This document shows positions 34,221-52,649 of a stretch of DNA of 62,000 bases, in pieces. Origin of the DNA: Adiantum capillus-veneris (Eukaryota > Streptophyta > Polypodiopsida > Polypodiales > Pteridaceae); assembly GCA_014529385.2 (NCBI GenBank), contig CM043971.1, forward strand, positions 90,979,840 to 91,041,839, written 5' to 3'. The position numbers and the translations under genes were made by a program. Positions within the stretch are counted from its first letter, which is position 1. Each line of letters begins with the position of its first letter. The notes under the pieces are model-generated. The model did not search any database and was not told the origin of the DNA. It saw nothing but the letters and a program-made list of their open reading frames with translations.

Positions 34221-35035
34221 GTTGGCTGGCCTTCTTACACAAGACCTAAGTGAGTTTCTTAGATAGTTATGCATGCTTTTCAACATACACATAACACCAT
34301 GGAACGTCCATCAACATGGTGCATATGGGCCTTGTATAAGTGATGAACGTTGCCATTGAGCACGCAAACATCACTACTTAATCAAAAATTCAACCAAATT
34401 GTCAACCAAAAATATTGAGAATTTTCTAATTTATGGTATAACTCGGAGGACGGGTCAATTGCTTACTTGGACCAAGAGACCAGAGATCTCCTTGCTACAG
34501 ATTCACAAACCTGGAGGCACACTTTTGAGAGAGAGCACATCCAGGGTGTGTTCAGACGAAAGACATAATTTTTCACCCACAAAGGTAAATAGGTAGGATG
34601 ACGTCAAGGCTGCCACACAGGGCACATAGTGGACAAAGCCACCTAGATCCAGCTTTCAAGATTGTGCAGACTCCAAAGATCATTGCAGTGATGTTGCCTA
34701 CTCATTGCGAGAGAACATGTTAGGGAAACTTGCTTCTTTACTATGGAGGAAACAGATAACATACTATTAAGACTCATGCCACAGTTCAAGGGACAACCCC
34801 CTTCTCCCCCCTCCTCCAATAGTAGCTCCCTTTGGGGGGGGTGTTTGACTTTTTACAGTTTGACCCCTTTTGTTGTAAAACCAACCAAACCACCCCCCCA
34901 CCCCCCCCCCCACCCCCCCCCCCCCCCTCCCCTCCTCCCCCCTCCCCCCTCTTTCTTATGGATTGACCCTCTTCGTTACACTCGATGTATGTGAAGCATC
35001 TTTCCGAGTTTGGGCTCACTTTCACTCAAGTTTGT
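34221..35035. other. Unassigned stretch with long C tracts
   Basis: No gene recognised. 34890-34950 is nearly pure C with a few A and T. Confidence 0.4.
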
Positions 35036-35330
35036 CCAAGGCAGATGTATCACACATATGATGGTTGTAACTTTTGGTCTCATGGGTCATTTTGGCATTT
35101 TGCTAACGTTGATAGTACATTTCATTTCATTTCACCCTCGCACATATGCAAAGAAGCACACACCTTCAAGTATAGGAAAAAATAAAAAGGGCAAAACGAA
35201 AAGGAGGGGGGGAGACGGAAGGGATATGTCATAAATATGATGGTTGTAACTCTTGGTCTGTTCTCATGGGTCACTTTAGAAATTTTGAAAACGTGGATGG
35301 TAAAATTCATTTCATAAAATCTCTGGGGAA
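35036..35330 (+). mobile_element. Two diverged LINE 3'-end modules in tandem
   Basis: First: GGTCTCATGGGTCATTTTGG with ACGTTGATAGTACATTTCATTT (35075-35130). Second: CTCATGGGTCACTTTAGAA with AACGTGGATGG and ATTTCAT (35256-35320). Each is preceded by ATGATGGTTGTAACT. Hairpins are partly decayed and no coding sequence is left. Confidence 0.6.
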
Positions 35331-35339
35331 GAGTGTGTT

Positions 35340-35396
<57 letters not shown>
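35340..35396 (+). repeat. T run followed by G47
   Basis: Ten or more T then 47 consecutive G (35350-35396). On the gene strand this is C47 starting 14 bases inside the intron after the donor of exon 35552-35411. Confidence 0.95.
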
Positions 35397-35397
<1 letters not shown>

Positions 35398-35410
35398 GCG
35401 CAGTTGTTAC

Positions 35411-35552
35411 CTGATCCAATAAATGAAGGGGTTGCAAAGGGACTTAGTCCCTGACCAGTCAAAGAAACTCCTAGATTCAAGAAGGTTCCTGCAGCCACTG
35501 CGTAAACTGTCGCCGTTTGAAGCACAGAAGCTCTCCTGGCAGCCCTTTCTGC
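35411..35552 (-). CDS. ABC1K-like gene, penultimate exon
   Basis: Acceptor after CTTGCTTGCAG (35553), donor CAG|GTAACA at 35410. 47 codons plus one base: AERAARRASVLQTATVYAV, then AAGTFLNLGVSLTGQGLSPF, ATPSFIGS and the first base of Gly. The centre is a hydrophobic, probably membrane-inserted segment, and the start continues the charged helix of the exon 15.6 kb upstream (RVRVLE|AERAARR). Phase 0 at entry and phase 1 at exit both match neighbours. Confidence 0.88.
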
Positions 35553-35639
35553 CTGCAAGCAAGTTACACAAAATAGGTCATTACCATGTTTGGGGTACTG
35601 AAAATGAATAACTCATGCAACGTGATGGTCACTAGGAGA

Positions 35640-36300
35640 AAACTTCGGTAGCTGCGATGTAATGAATTCACCCCATTGGAATTAATACTTGTGCAAGCAA
35701 AAATTTGAAGTAAGGGAAAGGGTCAATTTCCATGGCATGAAACATCTGAGAGTTACGTTGGTGCCATGTGGTCCACATAACCCAATATCTCACCCAACTG
35801 AAGAAGACCTCAAGCCAATACTGTGGCGGCTGGAGGACTCCAAAAATCCAGAACCATCTATGAAAGATTCCGGAGGAGAAACAAGGGTTCAGAGTAGAAA
35901 ACACTTGACGAATGAAAGACCGAGAGCAGCCGCAATCCCAAAGCAAATGCGTCACAATCTCGTCAGCCCCATAACATCGAACACAACTAGAGGAGGCGAT
36001 GCGCCGCACATGCAACAAAGTACCAACCGGTAAAGCACCCACCATACATCGCCATAAGAAAATGCACTCTTTGAGAGGTAGATGATTCTTCCAAATGCGA
36101 GACACAACTTCTTGTGATAGCACAACCCACGCATGCTATAAGAAATGCACCTCAAAGAACTATGCATACTATGTAGTATGTACAAGGGTAAACGAACAAG
36201 AGAATTAAGTATTGGTGCCCATTCGCACATCTTCATCTGATGAAGAAGCAACTGTAGGTACATCATGACAATGGTTAGAAGACATTGCCTGAAGCCAAGA
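35640..36300 (-). pseudogene. LINE C-terminal zinc-binding (zf-RVT) fragment, family D
   Basis: The minus strand from ~36120 gives a 151-codon frame: VVSRIWKNHLPLKECIFLWR, then CVRCYGADEIVTHLLWDC (the C-x2-C...H-x4-C zf-RVT signature), then FSWVRYWVMWTTWHQRNSQM. An adjoining frame (36266-35952) precedes it. This is the end of a plant L1-type LINE pol, in sense with the host gene, unlike the family-A/C copies. No RT domain remains. Confidence 0.8.
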
Positions 36301-36925
36301 AGGAAGCTGGTTCACCTATACGCTTCCTCATACAAACGTACCACCTTCTTTATGCCTCCGCCAGAGACTTATTATCATTATAGAAAGCTTTATTTGAGAT
36401 GCAGTCTTTAGTGGGGCACATAATTACTGAAAAAATATGGGAGTTGGAACCTTAACTGTCTTGGCATCCTTCATTGTGTCCTTGTCTTTGCCTTTTCCCA
36501 TTTCTTTTAAGTCAAAGCACCATTGCATCTAAGTTCCCTGGGGGGACTTGGGGAAGAGGAAGGTTGTGGAGGCAGTAAAGCTGAAGGAGTAGGCTGGAGG
36601 TGCGGCTCCAGACATTTAGATTAATTTCCTAGTACCCACCAACTTGTAAGTGTAGCGAGGGGCCTAAATGACTTTGAACTGAGCCTAGACACATTTTTAC
36701 TGCTCGGATTCCAAAGCCGACTGGCCCGACATCTCGTTGCGAGCTGCACTTCCCAATTGCGGGTGAAACTCTCGGCCATCGACCATTTCACACTGGCCAC
36801 ACAATGTTCGGCCATTTGTGACTTCAAAAAGAGGGCCCCAAAAATTAAATAATAATCATCGGAAAGAAACCATTAACTAAGGTTAGCAATTGCCACGTCC
36901 TCATGACACCCTGCACGTTCTTCTG
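36301..36925. other. Unassigned intronic stretch
   Basis: No family recognised. The right part may be related to the LINE 5' region that follows. Confidence 0.35.
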
Positions 36926-38180
36926 CCTTGCGCGGTTGCGGCTGCGAGTTGCCTGCGCTAGCAGGTCTTCTTGCCGCTCCTATTGTCGCTCGTGTTATTG
37001 CTGTTGCTCTCGTTAGCAGAGGTTGGCAGTCAGCAGCTTCTGGCGGTTCTATGCGTGTGTGTGGGTACCAGTGTTGCACGCGTGTCAGCCCCTATGCGAA
37101 CGTCTGCCATTGCGCGTACGTCCGCCCATGCATACTTTGCTCTGTACAATTTTCATTCCCTGCTAGTGTGTTGCGTTGGGTGTGTGTGTGAGTGTGAGGT
37201 GTAGTGTGTGTTCCTCTTGATTTAAAAGAGTTCTACTCCTTAAGGTTTTGCAATTTCATGACCAATAGCCCTTGCATCTACAAGCGACACAAAGCGATGG
37301 ATTCTTCATCGGTGGACGCTATGTCCCTCATTAAGGAATACTTGTATGAGGATTATGAGGATGCTTGTAGGTCCTTGGAGGGCCCGGAACTTGAGAAAGA
37401 GCTCCTCATTCCTGTTCAACGATTGATAAATCTCGTCGCCCAATATGCGCTAAATGCGGTTATACTTTTCTTTCCTTGCCTACGACACATGATGTAGGAC
37501 AATGGGTGGATTTCTTGCTTAAGCGTCAAGTGGCTCGAGGAGTTCACTTTTGGACCCAAGGACTCTCTGAGGTCTTGTCGGTAGACAGTGAGGCTAGGGA
37601 TGCCCTACTTGGAATGTCACCGTTGTTCTTTAACACGCAAATGACACAACTATTGCCATGGACTCTTACCAAGGATTATCAGTCTCATTCGACACAAATA
37701 TCTGGTATGGGTGGAGGTGGTGGATTTTCCCCGTACATGGCATCACTTTCTTCCGCTACTAGCTAACCAGTTGGGTAAAGTGGTTTGCCCTCCCAGGTTA
37801 GATGTGAATACTGCTAGGTTTTGCATCTTTTGGGATATAGACATCCCCACGCATCATGTATAACAGTCAACTCAGGGGACTCCTTGGTAGGCAAACGACA
37901 TCTTTTAAAGTTGGAATGGGGCAATTTCGTCAACTCATGTTTTCGTTGTGGTAAATTCGGTCACGCAAATTGGGCTCCAAGTGCGCTTCCCAAGCTCATC
38001 CCACCTAGAGGCGCCCATTTTGAGAGGGCTGATTTTTGCTCCACAATGTGCTACAGTGTGTGTGTGGGTAGTGGGTGCAGGTGATCATAGCTTTAATGGA
38101 AAGCTTGCCTTCTCCGTTGCTCTTTGTAGCGCGACGATTTGCTCTCACGCATCTCTCTCCCCCCTTTGCACATATGGTAA
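36926..38180 (+). pseudogene. LINE ORF1 fragment (DUF4283/CCHC type), family E
   Basis: A GC-rich leader (36926-37200) precedes frames reading MDSSSVDAMSLIKEYLYEDY (37297 on), then LPTTHDVGQWVDFLLKRQVA, HFWTQGLSEVLSVDSEARDA, LLANQLGKV and a zinc knuckle CFRCGKFGHAN whose last Cys is lost (near 37940-37970). This order is typical of ORF1 proteins of plant LINEs (DUF4283 then zf-CCHC). Frames change at about 37470, 37720 and 37870. ORF2 does not follow. Confidence 0.7.

Positions 38181-43804
<5,624 letters not shown>

Positions 43805-43888
<84 letters not shown>
43805..43888 (+). repeat. (CT)n between LINE A6 and A7
   Basis: 84-bp CT run directly bordering both LINE copies. Confidence 0.97.

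Positions 43889-45377
<1,489 letters not shown>

Positions 45378-45466
<89 letters not shown>
45378..45466 (+). repeat. (CT)n upstream of LINE C1
   Basis: 89-bp CT run. About 60 bases of unassigned sequence separate it from LINE C1; no family-A end precedes it. Confidence 0.97.
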
Positions 45467-45467
<1 letters not shown>

Positions 45468-45737
45468 AAATGGGTAAGCTTGGACGAACCCTTGGCTAAC
45501 CATAACAAAGCTCTGCTCGGCAATGCTAGCCATGATATGTACACATTCATGAGGACTCTTGGACAGAGGAGGTTGCTTTACGTACGGCTCAGTCTACTTG
45601 GGCTTGGGCTAGGCACTCTCTACGGTCACGCCTATCTAGAGGACGCTCGGATGCAAATTACTCCCCATCCAAGCCAGCCTCGAAGATAGCACGTTTAGCT
45701 ACTGCGGCAGCATCTGTTCTCTCTCGCTCCGCTCCCC

Positions 45738-45965
45738 ATGAGGATCGTCTCATGGAACGTGCAGGAATTAGGTGGGCCCCAGTTTCAGCGTCAGAGGGGC
45801 CGACTACGTCAAGAGCTTCAGTGTTGCCTTGTGGGAGGAGAGATTATCTCCTTATGCTACAGGAGCATCATCCATGTGAGAGCCGCATTAGACGATGTGG
45901 TCACAGTGTACGTAGACAGAGCCACCCTCCAAGCCTGGGGCTCAAGCGGAGGAGGGCTGGCATGA
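45738..45965 (+). pseudogene. LINE C1, duplicated endonuclease start
   Basis: ATG 45738 begins MRIVSWNVQELGGPQFQRQR, the APE N-terminus (SWN). It breaks off by frameshift near 45845, before the next ORF1 segment starts (near 45915). A second copy of this start lies at 47000. Confidence 0.8.
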
Positions 45966-46999
45966 GGTTCGTGGTCGGTGTCGACAGGGGCCACCACGTC
46001 AGCATGGCACTCAGAGTGGTCCCCAAGCTTCAGGCCAACAGCAATGGTTCCCACAAGGAACCGTTTCAACCCTCTTCAGCAAGAAGAGGTCTCAGCTCCA
46101 CCTTCCACCTCAGCCTCTACTCCGAAAGCCCCCCCCCCCCCCCCCCCGGCGGCGCCTCCTTCCTCCTCCGCCCCACCTCGCCTCTCTCCCTCTGCGGCTT
46201 CCCACCCCTCTACTCCTCCTCCCGCTAGCCCCCTCCTTCCACTTCTCCTCCCGATCCTACCCCACAGCCGGCCCAGGCGGCAAGATCATCCTCGACTGCT
46301 AGGAGATCTATTGGTAGTGCTTTTGTCACAAATCGCTTGGCAGAGAGGGAGAGCCTTTCTTGCGACCCCCCCTTCTGGTGCAGACGTCTCCCTTTCCAAC
46401 AGTTCCTCGTGGACTAACAAGCTTCGGCATTTGTCGTCGGTGGGATTTATTTGCCTACGACTTCACATGTTTTCTTGGTAACCCTTCACCAGACTTTGAG
46501 GCAGCTTGCTTCAGAGTTCATTTCTGTTCCTTGCAGCTAGAGAGGTAGAGGCCTTGGACTCAACGGTTGGCTTCTCTTTTCCCCTATGTGGCAGGGACCA
46601 GCCTGAGTGGACCTTGGACTCGATGTTGGAGTGGCTACAAGCACAGACCCTCGAGTTCTCTCACCACATGGGAGACTTAGGGGTTACAGACTTGGTTCAG
46701 ACTTTGTGGCTGTTGGCCAGGTATTCAGTGACACCTCCAGACTCGGTAGGATGTAGACACATTGTGGTACACTTCTTTGCTGACACACAGAGCCCGCCAT
46801 GCTATGTACACATATATGAGGACTCTTGGACAGAGGAGGTTGCCCTACGCACGGCTCGCTCTTCTTGGGCCTAGGCTAGACACTCTTTGCAGTCACGCCT
46901 ATCTCGGGGACGCTCAGATGCGGATTATTCCCCGTCCAAGCCAGCCTCGAAGATAGCACGGTTAGCTGTTGTTGCAGCTTCAATTCTCTCTCGCTCTCC

Positions 47000-49593
47000 A
47001 TGAGGATCGTCTCATGGAACGTGCAGGGATTAGGTGGGCCCCAATTTCAACGCCACAGGGGCCGATTACGACAGGATATTTACCGATGCCTTGTGGGAGG
47101 AGAGATTGATCTCCTTATGCTACAGGAGCATCATTTGTGTGAGAGTTGCATTAGATAATGTGGTCAGCTTTTTCGTGGGCGATATGAGACATTTTGGTCG
47201 ACTGCATTTGGACCTGGTGGTATCCAAGGAGGGGTATGTATGACTATTGCGGACTTTTGGCAGCAGGCCATTGTAAACAGAGGTATTATTGTGCCTGGCA
47301 CGGCTCAGTCTATTACTATGCAGGTTCAGGGTTGCCTCTTCGGCTTCCTGAACATCTATGCGCCCAATGTTCCGAGTGCACGTGCAGAGTTTTGGTCTCA
47401 CATTATAGAGTCTCTGCCGCAGGCACAGCAATGGTGCATTGGGGGGCACTTCAACACGTTGGAGGACCCCTTTGACAAAATTGGAGGTAGCCATGCTACT
47501 GTGCATGGAGCTGAGTTGGCAGCTTGGGAGAGGCTATGTATGACTTTGAGGGTTTCAAATGTTTGGCAGCACTCTGGCTTTGTGAGGCCCCCAGACAACC
47601 TGGCCTTCTCTCGTTCGGACTGCAAAGTGGGAGGAGTGCCACTTCGGTGACTTGGGTGGGACGGTTTGCATTCTGGCTGGGACATCTTTTTCGGACTATG
47701 CACCAGTGATCCTCACAGTGGTAGATAGACAGAGGAGGGGGAGCACGACGATTCGCATCCCAGAGAGGGTCTTGCTGGACATTGAGCTCAAAGAGCGAGT
47801 GGTGGCTCTTTGGACAGAGGGCCTGGACATGCAGGACTCTCCCGCTGACAGAGTGGCCTCTAGGCTTGCTCAACTTAGTCGGTTCTTTCTTCAAGAGTCT
47901 ACGGCCCGCTTGGCTGCAGCGAGAGAGGAGCAGCAACATCTACGACGAGGCGTTGCTTTCTTGCAGAGGATGCACGAGCAGCACCCAGACAGCCCCTGGT
48001 TGGAGGAGCAGTTACAGCAAGCTCGACCAAGCTTGCTAGCACAGAGGAGAGACGTCATAAGTTTGCTTTCCATCGCCAGGCATCTCAATGGACCCACGTG
48101 GGTGAGAGTGACAGTGGGACCTCGGCATGCGCACGCCAATGTCAGCTAGTTGAGGACGCTTGGCGGGTCAGTTGCCTCACAGCCAGAGGACATGCGTGCA
48201 ATTGCTACTTACTTTTGCCGTGACCTGTTGTAAACAGAGCCTCAGTCATAGTGTCATGATGCATGCAGATAGCAGGTTTGGGCACAGATGCCTTGTCTTG
48301 TGACTGAGGAGATGCGCCAGAGGCTTGTGCTGCCTTTTCAGCTAGAGAAGCTCCACACGGCCCTCAAAGCACTTCCCCGTGGTAGTTGTTCCGTCGAGGA
48401 TGGTTTGACTCCCAGTTTTTTCTTAGAGTAATAGGACTTGCTTGGCTCGGACCTATGAAGCGCTTTTCAGTACATCTTACACACGGGAGAGATGCCTGAC
48501 AGAATGAGGAGGGCTTGATCTACCTCATTCCCAAGGAGGGTGGCTCCTTGGATGACATTCAGCAATGGCGACCCATCACCATCCTCAACTCAACCTACAA
48601 AATTCTAGCCGAGGCTCTGAGTTTGAGGATTCAGCCACTTCTAGAATGCATTATACATGGGACCCAGATAGGTTTTGTCAAGGAGCACAATATCCTTGAC
48701 AACATCTTTACTTTTTGGGAGGCTTCAACCCTCGCGCGCCTCCACGGTGAGGATCTGGTGATTTTGCTTCTCGATTTTGAGAAGGCTTACGATAGAGTTG
48801 ACCGGGACTTTTTGGAGGGCACTCTATGCGTTCTCTGATGCTTGGATCAGAGGTGTGTCAGCTCTCTACATATGTGCACACAGTCAGGTGCTTTTGGCAG
48901 GAGGGAGAGGAGACCGTTTCATGCTCACACGTTCGGTCAGACAAGGTTGCCCTCTTGCCCCCTTCCTCTATCTGTTCTATGCCGAGGCGATGAGCAGGTT
49001 TTTGGTTTCACAGCAGGCTGGTCTACGTGGCTTAGAGCTCCCTATTCGGGGCAATGAGCTACTATGCGTTGAGTTTGCAGACGACTCAGCTTTGTACTTG
49101 GAGGGCCAGGAGGCCAACTTACGCAGGTGTGAGCAGGCTCTTGAGGCGTTTTGTTGTGCATCAAGCGAACTGATCAACTGGAGGAAGACAGTGGCTTTCT
49201 CGGTTGGCAGTGCTCCTGTGCCTGATTGGCTGTCGGGTGACGGTTTCAGATGGATCCCCCCAGGGACTGCAAGTTCGGTACTTGGGCTGTCAGGCTGGCT
49301 TGGACTTGTCTCCTGAGCAGCAGATTGCTCCCCTACTCCTGTGCATCAACAGGAAGCTGTTAGACTGGAGCTCGGCACGACTTTCTTTGGCAGGCAGTGT
49401 TGTGGCCAACCAGGTGTTGTTGGCTACTATGTGGTACATTACATCTTGTTGGATCTTTTCGAGCTCCTGCATCTGACATCAGCCAGGTTGAGAGGCTGAT
49501 CAGGAACTTCCTTTGGTGAGGGCGCGACACTCACTAGCTCGGGCCAACGTGGCCTGGCAGGTCATTACTGTACCTTGTTCTCGAGAGGGGGGG

Positions 49594-49635
<42 letters not shown>

Positions 49636-50830
49636 TCACAGAGGCAATACCAGTTGATTGGCTTACACCTGTCGAGTCAGTAGCACCTAGATGGATGGGA
49701 GCCTTCACGCGACTAGAGGTCCTCATCGCAGTTTGGGCTTGCTCAGAGATTGTACCCTCCATGTTTTTCGAGCTACAGTGCGAGGGGCGATTACACACAG
49801 TCTCAGTAGAGGCCCCACATGTTGCAAAGTGTTGTTTCCAGAGGATCCGTGGGCATCTGTGGGAGGAAATGTGTCATAGATCCTGACCCAGCAGCTCTTG
49901 GGACAGGCAGGTGGAGACTGTGGGCTTGGGAGAGCTGTCCACTGGCACAAGTGCAGTGGGATCCTGGAGAGTGGTTTTGGAGGGATCCTTTCTCCTCAGC
50001 CGACCATCTAGGTGTCTCTTTCTTTCAGTATATTGTTCGATTGGGACGTCACATACTGGCAGCACGGAGAGGCTCGTCCTACTGCAGCACCTTATTGGCA
50101 GGAGGAGGGTCTCACAGCTGAGTTTTTGTCAGCTTTTTGGTTGAGGTTGTGGGACACGACACAGCGAGTCACGTTGTTCTAGTGGCTGCTCGCACATAGA
50201 GCTACAGCAGTGGGGAGCTGGCTTGTACATAGTGGCCTCCCGACAGCATGTGCAGCTTGTGACCAGCCTTTGGAGAGTCAGCATCACTGTCTTTGGGACT
50301 TCCCTTTGGCACAGCAGGTTTGGCTTCGTGTTCTTCGACTGATGCCAGCTCTCTCCACAGCATGGCAGGACCCTTGGGGCGCAGCTGCTTGGTCCACTCT
50401 CGCGGGCCCTGCACTACAGTTTCAGCTATCCTTCACTAGCAGGATGATAGTGCTACAGGGGGGTCGACCTACACTCCAGCCTGCTACAGGGCTTACTCCA
50501 CAGGAGTGGTGCAGTGAGAGAGAGGTGTGTTGGGAGCTCGTTTGTGGCCTGACACTTTGGTTCATCTGGCGGGCCCGCTGCTTCCGCATGTTGAGGCTCG
50601 CCTCATGCCACCAGTAGATTGTTAGAGAGTTTTGGCTGGAGCTGGTCCATATTCTCAGGGGAAAATTTGAGAGACTTCAGGGCAGCTCCGACCACATGTG
50701 GGAGAGTAGAGAGGAATTCCTTCGACTCTGGCGCCCCGGGCCTTTCTTCACCGTGGTCCAGGTGTTGCTCAGATGGCACTACCGTCCACCTGTGTGGCTC
50801 TTCCCTCCTCCCATATCCTGATTTAGCCCT
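47000..50830 (+). pseudogene. LINE C1 ORF2 (endonuclease, RT, zf-RVT) remnant
   Basis: APE: MRIVSWNVQGLGG (47000), LQEHH, VQGCLFGFLNIYAPNV, then IGGHFNTLEDP. RT: LIYLIPKEGGSLDDIQQWRP (48515 on), FVKEHNILDNIF, LLDFEKAYDRVDRDFLEGTL, VRQGCPLAPFLYLFYAEAM, VEFADDSALYLEGQ with FADD intact (49074-49085), INWRKTVAFSVG. After the G tract, C-terminal sequence includes ACDQPLESQHHCLWDFPLAQ (last zinc ligand Cys replaced by Phe) and SEREVCWELVCGLTLWFIWR. Interrupted by at least eight stops or shifts, so not functional. Confidence 0.85.
49587..49633 (+). repeat. G tract replacing LINE C1 sequence
   Basis: 47 bases, all G except one C. It sits between sequences that are ~490 bp apart in the full-length LINE C copy. 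Confidence 0.9.
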
Positions 50831-50969
50831 CATTGTACATATGCTGTTTGTTTATTGGGAGAGTCTCCCCTTATGATTGTTGTAGCCCTCTCTAGTAGAG
50901 GTGGTTGTAGCCCTATGAGCAGTTCCATTAACTAATAGAGGATCTTTTTCTTGAAAGAAAAAAAGCACT

Positions 50970-51147
50970 CACTATACATAAATGCAAATAACTCACAAGT
51001 GTTTCCAGCAGCAAATATAACATATGAGTACAGTTTCTTTGATTGCAGCTTAAAATCCTCACAAGCCCACGATTAGCTATCACAAGGATTCAAGCCTCTC
51101 CAAAAAAGGCCCTACTGCAAGTATGACCAAACAACAAATATACACAC
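50970..51147. other. Intron sequence next to the 51252-51148 exon
   Basis: AT-rich, no repeat recognised. Original intron sequence between the exon and the LINE C1 tail. Confidence 0.5.
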
Positions 51148-51252
51148 CTCAAGAACTCTCACTCGAAGCTTAAAATCACCAGCTTCAAGTTGTTGTAAAA
51201 GCTCATCAACTCGTTGAATTCTCATAGGCATTGCAACAGCTGCATCTCTTGC
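51148..51252 (-). CDS. ABC1K-like gene exon (35 codons)
   Basis: Acceptor after CTGATGCAG (51253), donor GAG|GTGTGT at 51147. Encodes ARDAAVAMPMRIQRVDELLQ and QLEAGDFKLRVRVLE, a charged helix likely to form a coiled coil. The KLRVRVLE motif is the strongest link to ABC1K C-terminal tails. Phase 0 at both ends. The following intron is 15.6 kb. Confidence 0.9.
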
Positions 51253-51378
51253 CTGCATCAGGAGAGGAGTAAAGTTTTCGAGTAATGAAAAGGGTAGCCG
51301 AATTATCCAGGAAAAGAATGAATGACAATTCTACCAGGATTTTCTGCTAAAGGTCTGAACTTAAACGCCAATATTTAC

Positions 51379-51453
51379 CTCATTAGCTTGCCGTTGCAAT
51401 TCTTGAACAAAATAAGTCCCATTCCTTTGCGAGCTCTTTATATCCAGCAATTC
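51379..51453 (-). CDS. ABC1K-like gene exon (25 codons)
   Basis: Acceptor after TGATCAG (51454), donor GAG|GTAAAT at 51378. Encodes ELLDIKSSQRNGTYFVQELQ and RQANE. Phase 0 at both ends. Flanked by 96- and 126-bp introns of ordinary plant size. Confidence 0.88.
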
Positions 51454-51549
51454 CTGATCATTTATTATAAAAAGCAAGATAGAGTTTTCTGATTTACTTG
51501 AGAAAATTCAAAACCCTAGCTTTTACAATTAAACACGAAAGGAAAAAAC

Positions 51550-51611
51550 CTGTGCATATGGAGCAGCAACTTTTGCAAACGAAAACTCTGGGTCCAGCGA
51601 GTATCCAATCC
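51550..51611 (-). CDS. ABC1K-like gene exon (20 codons)
   Basis: Acceptor after CTGCATGCAG (51612), donor CACAG|GTTTTT at 51549. Two bases GG complete a Gly codon started upstream, then IGYSLDPEFSFAKVAAPYAQ. The LDPEF...APYA motif matches the segment after the kinase domain in ABC1K proteins. The upstream partner exon must end in phase 1 and was not found up to base 62000. Confidence 0.88.
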
Positions 51612-52649
51612 CTGCATGCAGATGAAACCATCTCAAATGCATTAAAGTTCTAATCAAATCCAGTTCCTTCAGCAGCATCTAGAAAGTTTTGAAGATGCCA
51701 ACTAGGGCAAAAATGGCCCATGAGAACCTATAACCAGATTTAATACTATAAATGAGCATGGTCCTAGCCAGTGCAATTGCAAATGGACAACAATTTTACG
51801 TTCCGTGAACCATGAAGGAACCAGCAAACAGCCAGAGAACTTTCAGAATCATAGCACTCAGGTTTTCAGTTCAGATTTTAGCAGTTTGAGAAGAATATTC
51901 GCTGCTGAAACAAAGATTCTAAACCTTGCATCAGGCCTCACATATTGTTCAATTAAGCTAGATGACAGAGGTCGTTCTACTTGGCTTGGGGCATGTTTAG
52001 GTAACATTGCCCATGGAGGAGGAAAAAGCTCACATCGTAAATTCCTTCCCCCATAGACACGATACTGATCATAACTAAGTTATCCAAAGTTCTCAGTGTC
52101 AGGATTTTTTTACTAAATCTGTCATCCTTGCCGTCCTCTTACTTTTGTGTTTAATAACTTGATGACAAGTCCAGGAGTAGATATAGCAGATATGTTTGCT
52201 AGCTTTACAACCCTGGCATCTCAGACCTATGTTGCAGCCTCACAAGATCAGCGCACCTCTTAAATCCACTACTTCAGGTGGCAGTTGCATAAATTTTTAA
52301 TTTTTGAGCTTTTGGGCATGGCATTAGTGAAAACTCAAGCTGCAGCAAAAATTAAGGTCACAAAATACTGGCAGCAGCACTTTGTATGCTCACCACCACT
52401 TCACCAGCCATCTCGCAAAACGATGTGGCTACAATGCAAACTCTCTTATCCTCCATATATGCCGGTGATGCACACTGTGTAGATCCTATCTAGGAGGGAG
52501 CACAAGGGCAGCTAGTTGTCACCTGTAGAAGGAGACAGCCAGAACCTAGTCAAAATCAGGAAGAGCAGCAGAAGGTTTGAGAGCAGCAGAAGGTTTGGGT
52601 GTCACCGGGCGGCCATACCTCTGAGCAAAGGCATTAGCCCCAACATGCT
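51612..52649. other. Unassigned intron sequence, may include gypsy LTR
   Basis: No exon of the ABC1K-like gene recognised. The right part borders the 3' end of a minus-strand gypsy element and may hold its 3' non-coding region or LTR; boundaries were not identified. Confidence 0.35.

Larger units (their letters stand above)
45525..50969 (+). mobile_element. LINE family C, copy C1 (L1-type, 5'-truncated, rearranged)
   Basis: Compared with the full-length copy at 55009-61798: 45525-~45915 matches the ORF1 end/ORF2 start (equivalent to ~57135-57505), then the sequence jumps back to ORF1 (equivalent to ~56195) and runs on through ORF2 to the 3' tail. A ~490-bp piece of the C-terminal coding region is replaced by a G tract (49587-49633). 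The 3' end is TTAACTAATAGAGGATCTTT and an A-rich tail near 50960. Many stops and shifts. Confidence 0.88.

Noticed and set aside
34743-35558. Poly-Pro and poly-Gly ORFs around the C and G homopolymers (also 49565-49886)
   Set aside because: Created by homopolymer tracts; no other coding features. The real coding part in 35411-35552 is a spliced exon.
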